DNA from: Purshia tridentata
Lineage: Eukaryota > Streptophyta > Magnoliopsida > Rosales > Rosaceae
Length of the DNA: 64,000 nt
NCBI GenBank assembly: GCA_003254885.1
Contig: QANT01004958.1
Location: forward strand, 1-64,000
Reading direction: 5' to 3'
Shown: piece by piece, positions 9,367 through 23,600 of the stretch
Layout of the letters: every line of letters starts with the position of its first letter
How positions within the stretch are numbered: the first letter of the stretch is position 1
Notes under the pieces: generated by a model
Seen by the model: the letters and a program-made list of their open reading frames with translations, nothing else
What the model was told of the DNA's origin: nothing
Databases searched by the model: none
Position numbers and translations under genes: made by a program

Positions 9367-11736
9367 ATGGCCTTTGTCCATCGCCATCTGCCCTTCCTTA
9401 TTCTCTTGTTGCTGCCCTTTTCTGCAATTTCTCAAACTAATGGTAACATTAGTGTGGGGAGTACTCTCACTGCAGGTGATGAGTCTGCTTGGTGGCTTTC
9501 ACCTTCCAATGATTTTGCATTTGGGTTTCAAAAACTTGACAATGATCACTTCTTTCTTGCCATATGGTATCACAAGATACCTGAAAAAAACACAGTTTGG
9601 TATGCAAATGGAGATAATCCTGCTCCAAGACAATCAAGAGTAGACCTAACCAGCCATGGTCTCGCGCTGAGACATCCACAAGGTGATCAACTAATGTGGA
9701 AAACAGAATTCCCAACTGCCGAAACAGCCTATGGCGTAATTAACGACACGGGTAACTTTATGCTTGTTGACACAAGTTCTAGAATTGTTTGGGAGAGCTT
9801 CAAACATCCAACTGATACATTGTTACCTACTCAGGTAATGGAGATAGGTGGCATGCTTTATTCTAGGAAAAGAGAAACCAACTTCTCAAGGGGAAGATAC
9901 CAGTTTCGTTTGCTTAGTGATGGTAATGCTGTGCTCAATCCCATAAATTTTCCCAGCAACAATACTTATGACCCATACACATACTATGCTAGTGAAACTC
10001 GTGGTTTAGAAAACGATACAAAATCTGGTTACCGGGTCATCTTCGATCATTCTGGCTACTTTTATATATTACTAAGAAGTGGACAAAGATCTTTTATCAC
10101 CACACCACAACAGGCACTTCCACCTACAAGCTTTTATCTCAGAGCAACCCCCCATTTTGATGGGGTTTTCGATTCTACAGCCAATGAAAGCTGGAGTATC
10201 ATTCAAAGTGAACCAGATAATATGTGCTGGGATATAGATGGGCTAATCGGAACAGGGCCATGTGGTTACAACAGTATTTGCACAATCAAGGTCAAAGGCC
10301 AAGTTGTAGATGCCCATTGGGGTATTCTTTGTTTAATCTGGCGGATGAGTACAGCGGATGCAAGCCAGATTTCCTGCAGGGCTGTGAAGATGGTGGGCAG
10401 AGTCCTTACCATGAAGATGTATACTACTTGGATGAGCTTCCAAGTACTGATTGGCCAACATCTGATTATGAGTTGTTTAGACCTTATAATGTTAAAGCCT
10501 GTAAAAAGTCTTGCTTGGAAGATTGCCTATGTGCTGCAGCCATTTCTAAGGGCAACGGCTGTTGGAAGAAGAAGCTACCACTTTCAAATGGAAGAGAGGA
10601 CAGCCGAGTAAAGGGCAAGGCTTTCCTTAAGTTGAGGAGAAGTGCCCCAGAAAGCCCAGCTCCTCAAGCTCCAGTGGCAAAGAATCAAAACACTCTGATC
10701 ATTGTTGTATCAGTACTCTTAGGCAGTTCTGTGTTTGTCAACTTCACATTGGTTGGTGCAATATGTTTGGGTTTCTTCTTCTACTACCAGAAGAAGCTCA
10801 CAGGAATTCGCCCTGATAAGAGCTTGGTGGAAAGCAATTTGCGCTACTTTACCTACAAAGAGCTGATAGAAGCCACAGAAGAGTTCAAGGAAGAACTGGG
10901 AAGGGGGTCTTGTGGCATTGTTTACAAGGGGAAAACTGATGCAGAACCTATTGCTGTGAAGGTGTTAGACAGAGTTTTCAAAGACAAGGAAAATGAATTC
11001 AAAGCTGAAGTTAAAGTTATAGGCCAAACACATCACAAGAATCTTGTCCGAATTATTGGATATTGTGATGAAGGACAGCACAGGTTGCTGGTATATGAGT
11101 TCTTGAGCAATGGTACTTTAGCAAGCTTTCTTTTTGGGGATCTGAAACCCAGCTGGAACCAAAGAAGTCACATTGCCTTGGGGGTTGCTAGAGGACTCTT
11201 TTTACTTGCATGAGGAATGCAGCACCCGGATCATCCATTGTGATATAAAGCCTCAGAATATACGTCTTGATGAGTATTACAATGCTCGGATTTCCGACTT
11301 TGGATTGGCAAAGCTGCTCAATCAAACCCAGACTAAAACAGCCATCAGAGGATCAAAAGGGTATGTTGCACCAGAATTGTTCAGGTCTGCACCAGTGTCT
11401 GTGAAAGTTGATGCGTATAGTTTTGGTGTCTTGCTTCTAGAAATTGTTTGTTGCTGGAAAAACGTGGATGTGGAAGTTGGTGGTGGAGAAAGGGGAATTT
11501 TGACTGACTGGACATCTGACTGCTGTAGAGAATGCAGATTAGATGCTCTGATTGAAAATGACATGGAGGCCATGAATGACATAAACAAAGTTGAGAGATT
11601 TGTGAAGGTTGCCATTTGGTGTATCCAAGAAAACCTCTCAGAAAGACCCACAATGAAGAAGGTTAAGCTGATGCTTGAAGGAATAGTTCAAGTTTCAGCT
11701 CCCCCAAGCCCATGCCCATTTAGTTCCATTAGCTGA
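9367..11736 (+). pseudogene. Third LECRK/RLK1-type receptor kinase, frame-disrupted
   Basis: This is homologous to copies 1 and 2 over its full length but split across frames. The ATG at 9367 opens a signal peptide, lectin domain and the start of the EGF-like region. At about 10291-10296 four bases are missing relative to copy 2 (or one base plus a codon), shifting the frame within the EGF-like segment. The second frame carries the rest of the EGF-like and PAN-like regions, the membrane span and the N-terminal kinase lobe, with GRGSCGIVYKG. At about 11199-11205 an extra T in a T run shifts the frame again, just before YLHEEC. The last frame has IIHCDIKPQN, DFGLAKLL and the C-lobe. Several conserved kinase positions also differ (NILLD reads NIRLD, DVYSFG reads DAYSFG, APEWF reads APELF), which fits relaxed constraint. 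The homopolymer site could be a sequencing error, but two independent shifts favour a pseudogene. It is clearly more diverged than copies 1 and 2 are from each other. Confidence 0.85.
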
Positions 11737-12631
11737 AACTAAAGAATTTATCCCATTGCTACAGGTGTTCTTGTGGATGGTACTCAAAGTTGTCTTTTGT
11801 TTATATTCATTAAAAGAGAGATAAAATATGTACGCATTTTGGATAGTTCCCTGTCCTCTTTGTTGCTGGCAATAATAAATTGATAATCTTTCTTGTTACT
11901 TGTTACTTGTTACCTAGTTGTAGACTTATAGTTATAGCTACATAAAAAGATAAAATGACTCATTCGAAGAGGAAACCGAGTGAGGATTTTGGGTCCATGG
12001 CTATTTCTATTAAAAAAAGGGAAATACAACCCCTGTTCTTGGTGTTGAAGGAGTGGGGGTTGCACATTTGGGTTCATCATCAAGTAGAATGGAAAGACAT
12101 GGTTCATATTCATTCACCGCTCAAATGAGAGGGCAGGGTAAAGCCATGGTTCCTAATAGAGCAGTTGAGATTGTGTGAATTGGCTTACCAGCTCTAATGG
12201 TCTTTATTTTGCATCTTCTACTTGGCAGAAGCTACATCATGTGGCTTGCTTGATACCAAATGGCAGCTTGGTACAATGCTTTTTTTTTTTTTTGGGCCAA
12301 GAGCTTGGCACAATGTTTAAATATATTTGAATTCCCACAAATAAAAATTAAGAGGAAATCTCATAGTTCGCCATCAGTACTTGACAGGGTATTGCCCATT
12401 GATTGAAACTGAGTTTGCAGGAACATCTGAATAGTAAGGCTGGGAAATTCAATAATTCAACAGAAGACATAGCTTGGGGGGCATAGTGCAATTGCAACAT
12501 AGTAGCTGTTTTGTGTAATAAAATGGTCTCGAAACCATACATTGTTTTGAACCAAATTTCATAACCTAAACAGCAAACATACATAGATTGTTAACAGCAA
12601 AGCATTAGAATTTTAGTTTTGGGGATTAATT
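11737..12631. other. Intergenic: 3' end of the kinase array and 3' UTR of histone H3
   Basis: No gene is recognised. The stretch holds a T homopolymer near 12280-12294, AT-rich DNA, and on the right the presumed 3' UTR of the minus-strand histone gene. Confidence 0.5.
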
Positions 12632-13158
<527 letters not shown>

Positions 13159-13159
13159 C

Positions 13160-16100
13160 ACTGCGAGTGTGGAGAAGCGGACAGTTTGAAATTTTTAGGG
13201 GTTTTTGAACATTTTGAATGAGCGTATATAGTGCGTTGATTAGTTTTCTATCAACGGTTAGTATTCTTTGTTGTAGAGTGGAAGGGATAGCGATCCGTGT
13301 GCTTTCTAATACGCCAATAGGATTGTTTTCTTGGGGGCGGCAACAACACTTTGGTTGTTTTTCAGTTTTTAAGTTGGCGGTTCAATTTTTTCGACCAAAA
13401 AAAGCTTTTGCGGTTCAAGTTTTTCACATGGAGTTGGGCTTTGGTGGACTTGACGCAACATTAGTTATGCCTAAATGGATATTAAAAGGGCTTAATAACA
13501 TAGTACATGTGCGATTACGGTTTGGGCCCAAACCCGGGGACCGAATATATTTGGAGAAATTGGGCTTCACATGGGTCATTTTTATTCTTAACAAGATTAA
13601 TTTTTTTTGTATTTGATCTTTAGTTCTTCAGGACCAAAAAAAAAAAAAATTCTTTACTTCTTTAAATTGTACAAATTAATTTAATTGGAATGATTGTTGA
13701 TGGAGTAATACCACTAAAACTACTGTGCAAATTTTTCTTTAATTAGAAAAAGGGGTTGTCAAACTTGGGACCTCAACCAATATTGAAAAGATGAATATCA
13801 CTAAATCTAATTATAAGACTTTCCGATTGATAAGTTAGTGAGGCAGCTTTGAAAAGCGAGAGAGAGGAGATTCAACATAATAGAGGCAAAATTGCATGTG
13901 TAGCCAGCTTGCCAGCTTGTGATTTCCACTGATCGAGAAGAGAAACAAAAAGTTGTCCAAGCTACCAAACCAAAATGTGTAGAAAGGGCTGAAAGTTGGT
14001 GGAATTGGGAAGAAGCTCTGCTAAGCATAATTAACATATAAGTTTTGTGAGAAGCTCAGCCACCGTAGAGTAGAGACACCAATAAGACAGGAGTGTCCAA
14101 TTCACGGGTCAAAATTAGGAGTTGGTAGGATATTGACAATACGTTTTACTGGCTTAATCTAGCACTACCACATGTGTCTTTCCCTCCACTCATAAATTGT
14201 ACAACTATAACTATATATATATATTTCACTGTCATGCATGATATATGACCCTAGCTAGTGAATCATAATGGCTCATAGCTGCCTAGCTATCCTATCTTAA
14301 CTAACCCATGTTGAATTAAGTTCTTAACAATTTCAACATTTGGAAAGATGATGCTCAAGTAAGTAAAAGGTTCTCAATGATGATACCAAACCATATATAT
14401 GCAACTAATGGGTCACATCCTTCATCCTTTTTTGGCCATAGAAAATCACCCAACTTGCAAATTCTATTAGGGTATAGGTTCTAATTAATATATATGGGTG
14501 AAGTGAGGTTATTGCAGTATTGCAGGCTGCTAACTGGTTTGAAAGTGTTTCTGTATATTCTGTCTAGTATTAGAATCCCCTCAACAGTTGTGCCTCAACT
14601 TATATGAAAGCAATGAACGATACTGACAAAGCAATATGATCTCATAGCAAGTTTTAACCAAGAAGTACGTACATGAAGACAGATATATAGACAAAGCAGA
14701 TCGATTTAAAGAAGTAGCCAAGTTTGTTTTAGAAGAATTACATACTAGACACTAGGCATGCACAACGTGGATCCCCACAAAGAACAAAGAACAAAGGCAC
14801 AGCTAACAACAACAATACTATAATATATCATCACAGTGGTTGCTGCTAACTTGATATTGCTTAATTATAAAAGTGTTCTTAAGTATTGTATATATAATGA
14901 CTAATGAGAAAAATGGTAGATATTCAAAGAGAACATCAAACAACCCGAATCCGCTTTTACTAGGATCAGACAACCAAAACAGGACAAAATTCAAGCATTA
15001 TACGAGGAGCCAGCAAGAATATATATATATTTAATACTATAGCGTACCTTATCTTATTGTGCTTGCTTTAACTTTGTAAATATATATATATACTTAGAAT
15101 GGCAGGGTATATTTGTACCATACATTCTAGCTAGATGTACACATTGCACAAAGAGATAGAGGTGGCTAGCCCTAGAGGGCTGAAGGTCATGTTGTGATTG
15201 TGGTGGACATTTCACTAGAAAAAGGAAAACAAAGCTTTGCCTGCAATATTTGCTGTATTGTTCTGTTTGCTTGGACTTGGCTGCATTGCATCTTTGCCTG
15301 TTCTTATTATATTCCTTGTGGTAAAGTGAAAGAGACACCAAAGCTAACCCTCTTGTTAATTTGTTGGGGAATGCGCAAGGGACTGTATCTATCTTCATGT
15401 ACATGACAACTACATGAAGCATAAACTCTAACATATGTACTACCTTACACAACAGTATTGTTACATAGTTGTGATCCCATGTGCCCTTCAAGGCATTGTC
15501 ATTTTCGTGTCACTTGTACGTCTAAAATGACAATGAATCCAAACATAAATTCTCCCACCCAAAGGAATTTTTGACCTCTAATTTCAAATTTTGACGTTGT
15601 TTATTCTTTTAAACTATGAAATACCTAAATAGCTAAAAAAGTCGAAATTAGAGTTGAAAGAAATAGTGAAATATATATTTAAATGAAGAGTAATTCAGTC
15701 TAAAAAATAACAAAAAGAGTGAAAATGCTTTTGAAGCCATATGTCAAAATAGTAAACACCTCGCTAAAATGATTAATTTCATAAAGTTTATTATTGAGCG
15801 ATGTCCATATGGAATTAGAGTGTGACTTTTGAGAGTAAAATGTGAAATTAAAAATACGTATAACTTTATGTATAATTTTATATCATATTGAATTATTGCA
15901 ATCTATTCTTTTTCAAGAAGGATTACTTAGTGATTAATTCAACCATAATTATGAAATATGCAATTAATTAAAAAAGAGAAGAGTACTTTTTGCATGTGGA
16001 GGTTGACAAACCACATTAACTTTTTGGGAGGGTGGTTGCTTCAAAAAGTTTAATATCAATAAATTAATTATTTGTTTAACAAAAGTGGTTATGGAAAACA

Positions 16101-17502
16101 ACGAACTCAAATGTTAAACATTTCGTAAATCCTACGTGGAATTCCTTTTCCACAATAAACAAAAGATCAAGGCGTCAATAAACTAATCCATTTTTTTCCA
16201 AAAATACCCCTGCTTCGTGTCGAGGAATCATGATGCCCAAAACATTCCTTTTCTGGAATTTAATTATGGGCATTTTGGTAATCTACGGGTTTACGAAGGG
16301 AGAACTGGAGAAGACCCCATTTGGTCCCCACTGTAGCACTGTGCTTTCCAATATTCACTAAAATTACAGAAAAGCAAGACAATGAGTGTTTGGAAGGTTT
16401 TGGATATTTCTGTCCCTCGGACCACTCCTTTTGGCACTTGGACAGCTCAGGATTTTTTGCCATGGACCAAACTACCCTCATTCTCATACACTCTTTTAAC
16501 TTCATACTTTCCATTTCTATGCATTTTAATTGCTTTCTCATTCAGTTTCATGCATAAAATAAGTCCTGATCAACCACTTATTTTCATTGTAGTCACCAGT
16601 CAAAATTCATATATGCTCGTATGCAATATTGTCAATACGCAAATGATATCCAAATTTACTTTGGGGGTTAGAGGGTAGTACTACGTTGTGTTAAAAGCTT
16701 GGTCTATGCCATACTTCCCATATGTATATAAACCATCTTGTGCTTTTGTGTCTGCACTTATTGAGAAACTCTGCAAGAACCCATAGTATTTTAGAGCTGA
16801 GTAGAATACATATCATCATAATCCACCAAACAACCTCTGTGAAAAGATCATACAAATATTATATTCATAATAATTTCAACACGAACACAATATTTTCTCT
16901 TTAATGACAGGTTGAAAGGAAAAACAAGCATGTGCAATCAGTATGCAGCTGAACTTCAAGGCCCAACTCACTCAGATTATCAAATGCTATGATTACATAA
17001 AGTATTTCACAAATAAAGTGGGCATTGCCATCACTTGAGAGTTGAGACCATTGACATAGTAGTGGAATATAGCAAAACATCTTCTAATTAATAGTACCAA
17101 GCAATCATGTTTACAGTAGTACCACCACCTCATGTTGGTTTCATTGTTAATTTAGGAAACTATGGGCATTTTGGTAAAATGGTTATACTGAACACCAAGC
17201 CTGCATAGAGTAAGAATTACTCTTCCTCTCTCTAAGCTTCACATGCTCTCATTCTATCAAATCCATTAAGAACCAAGACAAAAGCTTGCTCTCTCTCTCT
17301 CTTTCTCTCAGTTCTCTCAGTTCTCTGGTTTCCCAAGATTCTACAGTGGATATGATCTTCCTCCCTGCAAATCAAATCCAAGCGTTGGATACCCACTTGT
17401 TAATCCTCTTTGTTCTTTTCTCTCTGTGAAGAATTTCCCACTTCTCCTTTGTTCTACTCTCTGGTTGTATGTGCTCTACTACTCTGTTCATTCATTTTTT
17501 TC
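13160..17502. other. Long intergenic region between H3.1 and the IRKI-like gene
   Basis: About 4.3 kb of AT-rich DNA. A frame of 132 codons at 13218-13616 on the + strand overlaps the H3 promoter and resembles nothing I know. A perfect 12-base inverted repeat (CATTGTCATTTT and its complement) sits at 15494-15505 and 15523-15534. The phrase TATGGGCATTTTGGTAA occurs twice, near 16265 and 17161. A CT-rich leader at about 17220-17330 is probably the 5' UTR of the IRKI-like gene. No RNA gene or transposon was recognised. Confidence 0.5.
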
Positions 17503-19588
17503 ATGGCTGCTTTTACCACTGACACTAAAATTTTTCAAGACCCAGACAATAACAATAAGAACAATGAGGTTAGCAGGCAAGAGATTCAAGCTGCCATTGC
17601 CAAAGCAGTGGAGCTGAGAGCTCTCCATGCTGCTTTGGTGCAAGGAAGCAGCCCTGCAAATCTCAAGTTTCCTTCTTCTTCCCCTGCCTCACGCCCTGCT
17701 TCTCAGTTATCTGCTCAAGACTACCCTGTTTTCACACCTGTGAGTATAAATTTTGGCCGACTTTAGAGTTTGGAATTTGCTCTGTGTTCTTCATTGTTGT
17801 GAGACAGTTTCTTCATTGTTTCTCCCTTGTGCATCTTCACTTTATGATGTAGTTTCAGTTCCCAATTATTTAATTTAAATTCATTGTTTTTTATGACTAT
17901 AATCTTTCTATGGTTCAAGCATATTCTCCATTATGTAATAACTATTGCATTTCTGCCCTTATCAAGCTGGTATGTTTTGGATATTGGATAAACCATATTT
18001 TCTTTGGTTTCTGAAACACTGGAACAAGTTCACTAAATTTGGAGACATTTTACAGAGTTATGAAGATGAACCAGTGCCCGGGTATCAACAAATTCCAATG
18101 AAGAATCGAACATTATCCGAAAGTTGGGATGAGTATGGGCTAGAAGGAAATGGGTATGAAACAGTTCTATCAAATTACAAGGAAAACACTTCTTCAAGAA
18201 AAGGACTCCCTTCTGATTTAGACAACTTCGAGTCCCACATTTGTCCAGCTGAGGATCATAAATCTGTCACCGGCTCATGTGCAAACCACATCACTGTGCT
18301 TCAAACATCACCTGGTAATGAGTACTTCAGGTCAAGTAGAAGAAATAGTTTGGGGGATTTCAACTCAGTGTCATCTTGTAATAGATGTAAGCCTGCTATC
18401 ATAACCACTGAATCCGAAAATGCAATCAGGAACTGTAGGAATTCTAATATTGTTGTGCCATTAACAGATTCTCATTCATCTATTCAGTCACAACCAAAAA
18501 GTCGGGGAGTGATGTCATGGTTGTTCCCGCGGTTAAAGAAGAAACACAAGAATGAAACTTCTCCAAACCGAACAGAATCCGAGGAAGTTTCTCAAGTTTA
18601 TAAAGACTTGGGGATAGTGTCAATTGAAACATTGAAGAAAAAGCTCAAAGAAGCAAATGAGAATAGAAATGCAGCCTTAATGGAGGCTTCTGATATGAAA
18701 TCTTCGCTGGGGGAGCTGAAGCAGAAGCTGGACTACTTGGAAACTTACTGTGAAGAGCTGAAGAGAGCTTTAAGACAAGCAACACATTCTAATAATTACC
18801 AAATCCCCGAAAATCTTGGGAATTTTCCAAAGAAAGGAAAATCCAATGATGGGAATGCAGAAAACTTAATGCCGGTGAGTGAGGAAGTAATGGTGGAAGG
18901 TTTCTTGCAGATAGTATCAGAAGCAAGACTGTCAGTAAAACACTTCTGCAAGATCCTTGTAGCCCAAATTGAAATATCAGATACCACCTTGGTGGACAAT
19001 TTGAATATGCTTCTCCAACCATTTAAACTGTCATTAAATTCCAAGTATTCAAAGGCAGTGCTATACCATTTGGAAGCAATCATAAACCAGTCACTCTACC
19101 AAGACTTTGAGAACTGTGTGTTTCAGAAGAATGGCTCACCAAAGCTTCTAGACCCTCAACAAGCACGCCAAGCACAGTTTTCATCCTTTGTCGCGCTAAG
19201 AAATTTAAGCTGGAATGAAGTATTAAGGAAGGGAACAAAATATTACTGCGAGGAATTTAGTAAGTTTTGTGATCAGAAGATGAGTTGCATCATTACAACA
19301 CTAAGTTGGACAAGGCCATGGCCAGAGCAGGTTCTTCAAGCATTCTTTGTTGCTACCAAATGCATTTGGTTGCTTCATTTGCTTGCATTTTCATTCAATC
19401 CACCACTGGGAATTTTGAGGGTGGAAGAGAACAGGAGCTTTGATACACATTACATGGAAGACATGTTAATGGATAGGCAGAGATCACATGGTCCGAGCAG
19501 GGTTAAGATTATGGTAATGCCAGGGTTTTACGTTCAGGACAGGGTTTTAAGGTGTAAGGTTCTTTGCAGGTACAAGTCTGTAGGTTAA
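17503..19588 (+). CDS. IRKI: IRK-interacting protein-like (GIL1/DUF641 family)
   Basis: Two exons give 589 residues: 17503-17739 and 18056-19588. The intron (17740-18055) starts GTGAGT, ends TTTTACAG, and is phase 0, joining VFTP to SYEDEPVPGY, a junction typical of this family. Exon 1 has a short helix (QEIQAAIAKAVELRALHAAL). Exon 2 has a Ser-rich variable region, a basic stretch at PRLKKKHKN, a coiled coil (about residues 265-325, ETLKKKLKEANENRNAAL) and the conserved C-terminal domain ending PGFYVQDRVLRCKVLCRY. Related Arabidopsis proteins bind the IRK receptor kinase (IRKI) or act in gravitropic light signalling (GIL1). It is likely a cytosolic or membrane-peripheral signalling adaptor. 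The start at 17503 is the first ATG giving the family N-terminus; an upstream in-frame extension would encode a hydrophobic stretch that does not belong. Confidence 0.82.
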
Positions 19589-20677
19589 GTAAATTCACCT
19601 TCTTCTTTTTTTCTTTTTTCTTTTTTATATCGATGGGGTGTTATGTTCTCAACAAGAGAAGTATGTAACTGTGATGTTTCTATTCTATTAATTGTTCAAC
19701 GGTTTCTTTCATTGGAAGAAGCACAGGGTGGGATATGGATTCATATCTGATTGCTTTGTTATCTTATTTGAGTAGCAGATAATAAATGCATTGCAGAAAT
19801 TTCCGATTTTGTTTAATTTTGATTTAAAATGTTTTTTCCTTTTTATTTTTTAGTTTGAATAAGTTAGACTCCTGGTAGTTAGTGGGAAAATAGGATAGGA
19901 TTTGTGAAGTAAACTTCTCCTTTCCTTACTGGAAGATGGCATTGTGGGTTGTTAGCAAGTTTTCCACCTTTTTCTCAATTAGTTGTAATTATCACCTATT
20001 TAAATGTGTAATTAAATTAATGAAATAAGCAGAGAATTAAGTTAATAACGTGTTTAACGTTATTATTTCTTGAGATCACGGATTTTTCATAAACCCTCAA
20101 GACAAGTAAGGTTCAATTCCCTTAGAATAAGTAATTTATTAAAAAATGCAATTTGGAAGAGACCAAGATAAAGGAGGGAATGTGGTAGTACGCCACTGTG
20201 CATGCGACATGTTATGCATTAAGTTTGATTGGCTGATTTATTTTATTTTTCCGATTGGCTGAATCAAAATTAAATGGCCAAACACGACATATGTTATCTT
20301 ACTTATGCTTTGCATTGATTTGATTGATTTTATTCTTTTTACCGATCCGAAATTTCTTTTCATGCATTTGTAACAAATAGCAATAGAGGATAAGAGGCCT
20401 TCTTTTGTTATGTTCTCTGGATTTTCTTTCTGCAATAATTTTTTTTTTTTCCGGGAAACTGTCAGTAAATTAGACAGAATTCACTGAAAAGCATGAAAAT
20501 CATAAAGGACAAATTAAATATGCCAAGTAATCAGATCAACTATTTTATAATCAACATTACAACGGTAGAAAAAAGGGGAGAAGAAGGTGTGTTGGGGGGG
20601 CTGGATTTCTGTATTACCATTTGATCCGTCACCGTCTTAGGCATGCCATCCATCAAATAAAGCCCAGTGCAGATTTT
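19589..20677. other. Intergenic between convergent IRKI-like and CARA genes
   Basis: AT-rich DNA holding the 3' ends of two convergent genes. Pyrimidine runs occur near 19602-19625 and a T run near 20441-20450. No gene, RNA or mobile element is recognised. Confidence 0.5.
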
Positions 20678-23600
20678 TCATGCATTTACTTTGACTTTCT
20701 TCATCAGCTTTATGAATTCCCTAAAAGCTGCGGTAAAAATTTATTTACATCAGTATCATCAGTATGTGTAATTATTCTTAAAAAATGGTATAGGGTGTGT
20801 GGGCTAAGAAACTAGCGAGGAAGAAGTAACAGGGTTAAAATCATCATCCTATAAGCTCTACCTTCACCTTGCAGTCGGTGATGGAATTCCTAGATTTCCT
20901 ATGAATATCTCTAGGCTTGTTCTGATGCAATTGGTGCAAGCACCCACCATAAATGATGGTCATAAAATTTGATATTTAAATATCAGACTGTAGAAACATA
21001 ATTCACATTACCATAATCTGAATCATGAGGTCCTGGGGATGCTTCAGGGTGGTACTGAATAGACATGATGTTTCGTGCAGGATAGGCAAGACCAGCACAG
21101 CTCCCATCATTAAGATTGACATGAGTTACTTTTACACCCTCTGGAAGTGATTTAGAGTCAACTGCATAGTTGTGATTCTGCCACAAATATGAAAGGCAAA
21201 AGTAATTCATAGATGTGCATTACCTAATTTAACAAAAGAAAAAGGAAAAAATAATAAAAAACAGCATAATTTATCTCAAGAGTCAAGACCCGATACAGTT
21301 TTACCTGTCCCCTCACGATGCCAGTTCAGTTCTTTCAAATTTATACTATCTAATAGAATTTTTTAAAAAGGCCATTCTATGTAAGAGAAATTTATAAGAA
21401 TTACACACCTGTGCGCTTATCTCAACATGTCCACTACGAAGATTGCGGACTGGATGATTTCCTCCGTGGTGACCAAACTTCATTTTAAAAGTTTTTCCAC
21501 CTAATGCCAGGCCAAGCAACTGGTGACCCATGCAAATTCCAAAAAGCGGAACCTTTCCAAGTATCTTCTTGACTGTTTCAACAGCATAAGGAACTGCAGA
21601 TGGGTCTCCAGGGCCATTGCTGAAAAGGACCCCATCTGGTTTCATCTTAAGAGTCTCTGATGCTGGCCATGTTGAAGGCACAACAGTGATTTTACAACCA
21701 TAGGAAGCCAAGCGCCTAAGTATGTTATGCTTGATTCCAAAATCATATGCAACAACCTTCAATTGAAAACCACAGGAAAGAGAGAAAAAAAAAAGTCAAT
21801 TAAGACCGAACTACCAACATTAGAGCGATACCGGTACATTTGGTATCGTATCTGCTACCAAATAGGCCCAATAGTAATTTAAATAGAACTCAATGCTGAC
21901 TTACACGAAAAGCCTCTCCATCTCTTCTATTGGAGTTAAAATCCCACTCTGAATTTGTTTTATCAACCCAATCATAAGGGGTCTTGCATGACACACCACT
22001 TATTAAATCAACCCCTGCAAAATTAAAACAAGAAACCATGGGCTTCTAATCCTTTGCCTTCTTTAACTAACTCCATGAAATCCTTACCAACAATGTCCCA
22101 CGAATGAGACATTCCCAATAGTTCCTCATCTGTTTTTGTCTTTTCAGTGCTCAAAACACCAATAAGGCTTCCATCTTGCCTTAATCTGCGGGTGATAGCA
22201 CGTGTGTCAACATCATCTGTTGCATAATCAGTCAGCATCAAAAGTAAAAGTCAGAAGTTATACACATACAGCATAGCACTCCAATTAGCATGATTCTGCA
22301 AAATATTAGTGCCTTAAAGATTTTCAACATGGTTTAACTTACAAATTCCCATGATATTCCTTGCTGCTAAATAATCACCAAGTGGTTCTGCACATCTCCA
22401 ATTTGAGGTACTGCAAAACAATAAACAGAAACGGTTTATTGGAAAAACTGAGTACACCCCATTCAGTGAAGTAGCTGATAGTAATGTTCCTACAGAAATA
22501 TTAGGAGAAGGAAGCATACCTGATACTTAAACTTCTGATCACTAGACCAGAAAGGAAGCATTGCCTTGATTCTTCATCATCTGATAAGGAAGACATCAAT
22601 GTCAGAATTCAACATATCCAAGATGATGCAAGTTTTAAAAACTCAGAAAGAAAACTCCACCTACCAAAATTTACACCAGTATTTCCAATTTGTGGGTTTG
22701 TCATCAGGACAAATTGGCCAGCATAACTAGGGTCCGTAAGAATTTCTTGATACCTGTGTAAAAATGTAGAATGCCTATACATCAGACTCCATGTACATGC
22801 TAAACTTTTCAACTCTTACATTGATACCCAACCTGACTACTTCCATTAATGCAAGCACTAGATCTTTTTTAACCAAAGTGTGATTATCATCACTCTCAAC
22901 TGAAATAAAGGCAGAAGCTGTTTGAAACTTGTAGTAATTAGATGTTCTGAGAAGGCTAACTAATACTTGTTTAAGTTAATATACTGCCTCAAGCTCAAAA
23001 GAGAGGATCCACAGTCAAAGGTTGAGAAACCCTTATACTGGAAATTGAAAGGATTATTCTTACCAAAATAAATAAATTGAAGAAGGTTATATAGCAGGCA
23101 TCTAAACCCCACAAAAAAAAAAAGAACCCAAAATGACAGTGGCATGTAAGATAAATTTCTTGGAGCTACAAATTTTATAAGTCATCTCACCCGGTCAAGG
23201 ATGTATTGAATACAACTTCACCAACTTGGGTTCCTGAAGCACCAAAGGACTTTGCTCTCCAGATTGAACCATCTTCAAGCACAAGTCTAGCATCTGAAGT
23301 CTTCCAAGGTCTTTCTGCCAAATCTAAAGCACAAAAAAGATCAAAATTTAATTGACTAACATGAAATGATTTTCTTGTTTTATGTGTAGATGACAAAGTT
23401 TGAGGTGGGATTTGGGGTTAGAAAGGGATTTAAAATCTCATAGTAAATGAGTTATGAATTCTCGGAGAGATTTTAAAATGAGATTTAAGGCCCCACAATC
23501 TCATCTTAATAACACCTAAATGGGTGTTATTTCTAAATTCTATAACAGTTAATTCTAAGAACTAAGATACCACTACCCCCACCCAATCTCGAGGAATTGC

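Noticed and set aside
13218-13616. Frame of 132 codons on the + strand beside histone H3
   Set aside because: It overlaps the H3 promoter on the opposite strand, has no recognisable domain, and its composition looks like random AT-rich sequence.
17945-18055. In-frame upstream extension of IRKI-like exon 2
   Set aside because: It lies in the intron: a TTTTACAG acceptor at 18055 and the GTGAGT donor at 17740 join family-typical sequence in phase.
20040-20130. tRNA-like B-box phrase GGTTCAATTCCC
   Set aside because: No A-box or cloverleaf could be formed around it.
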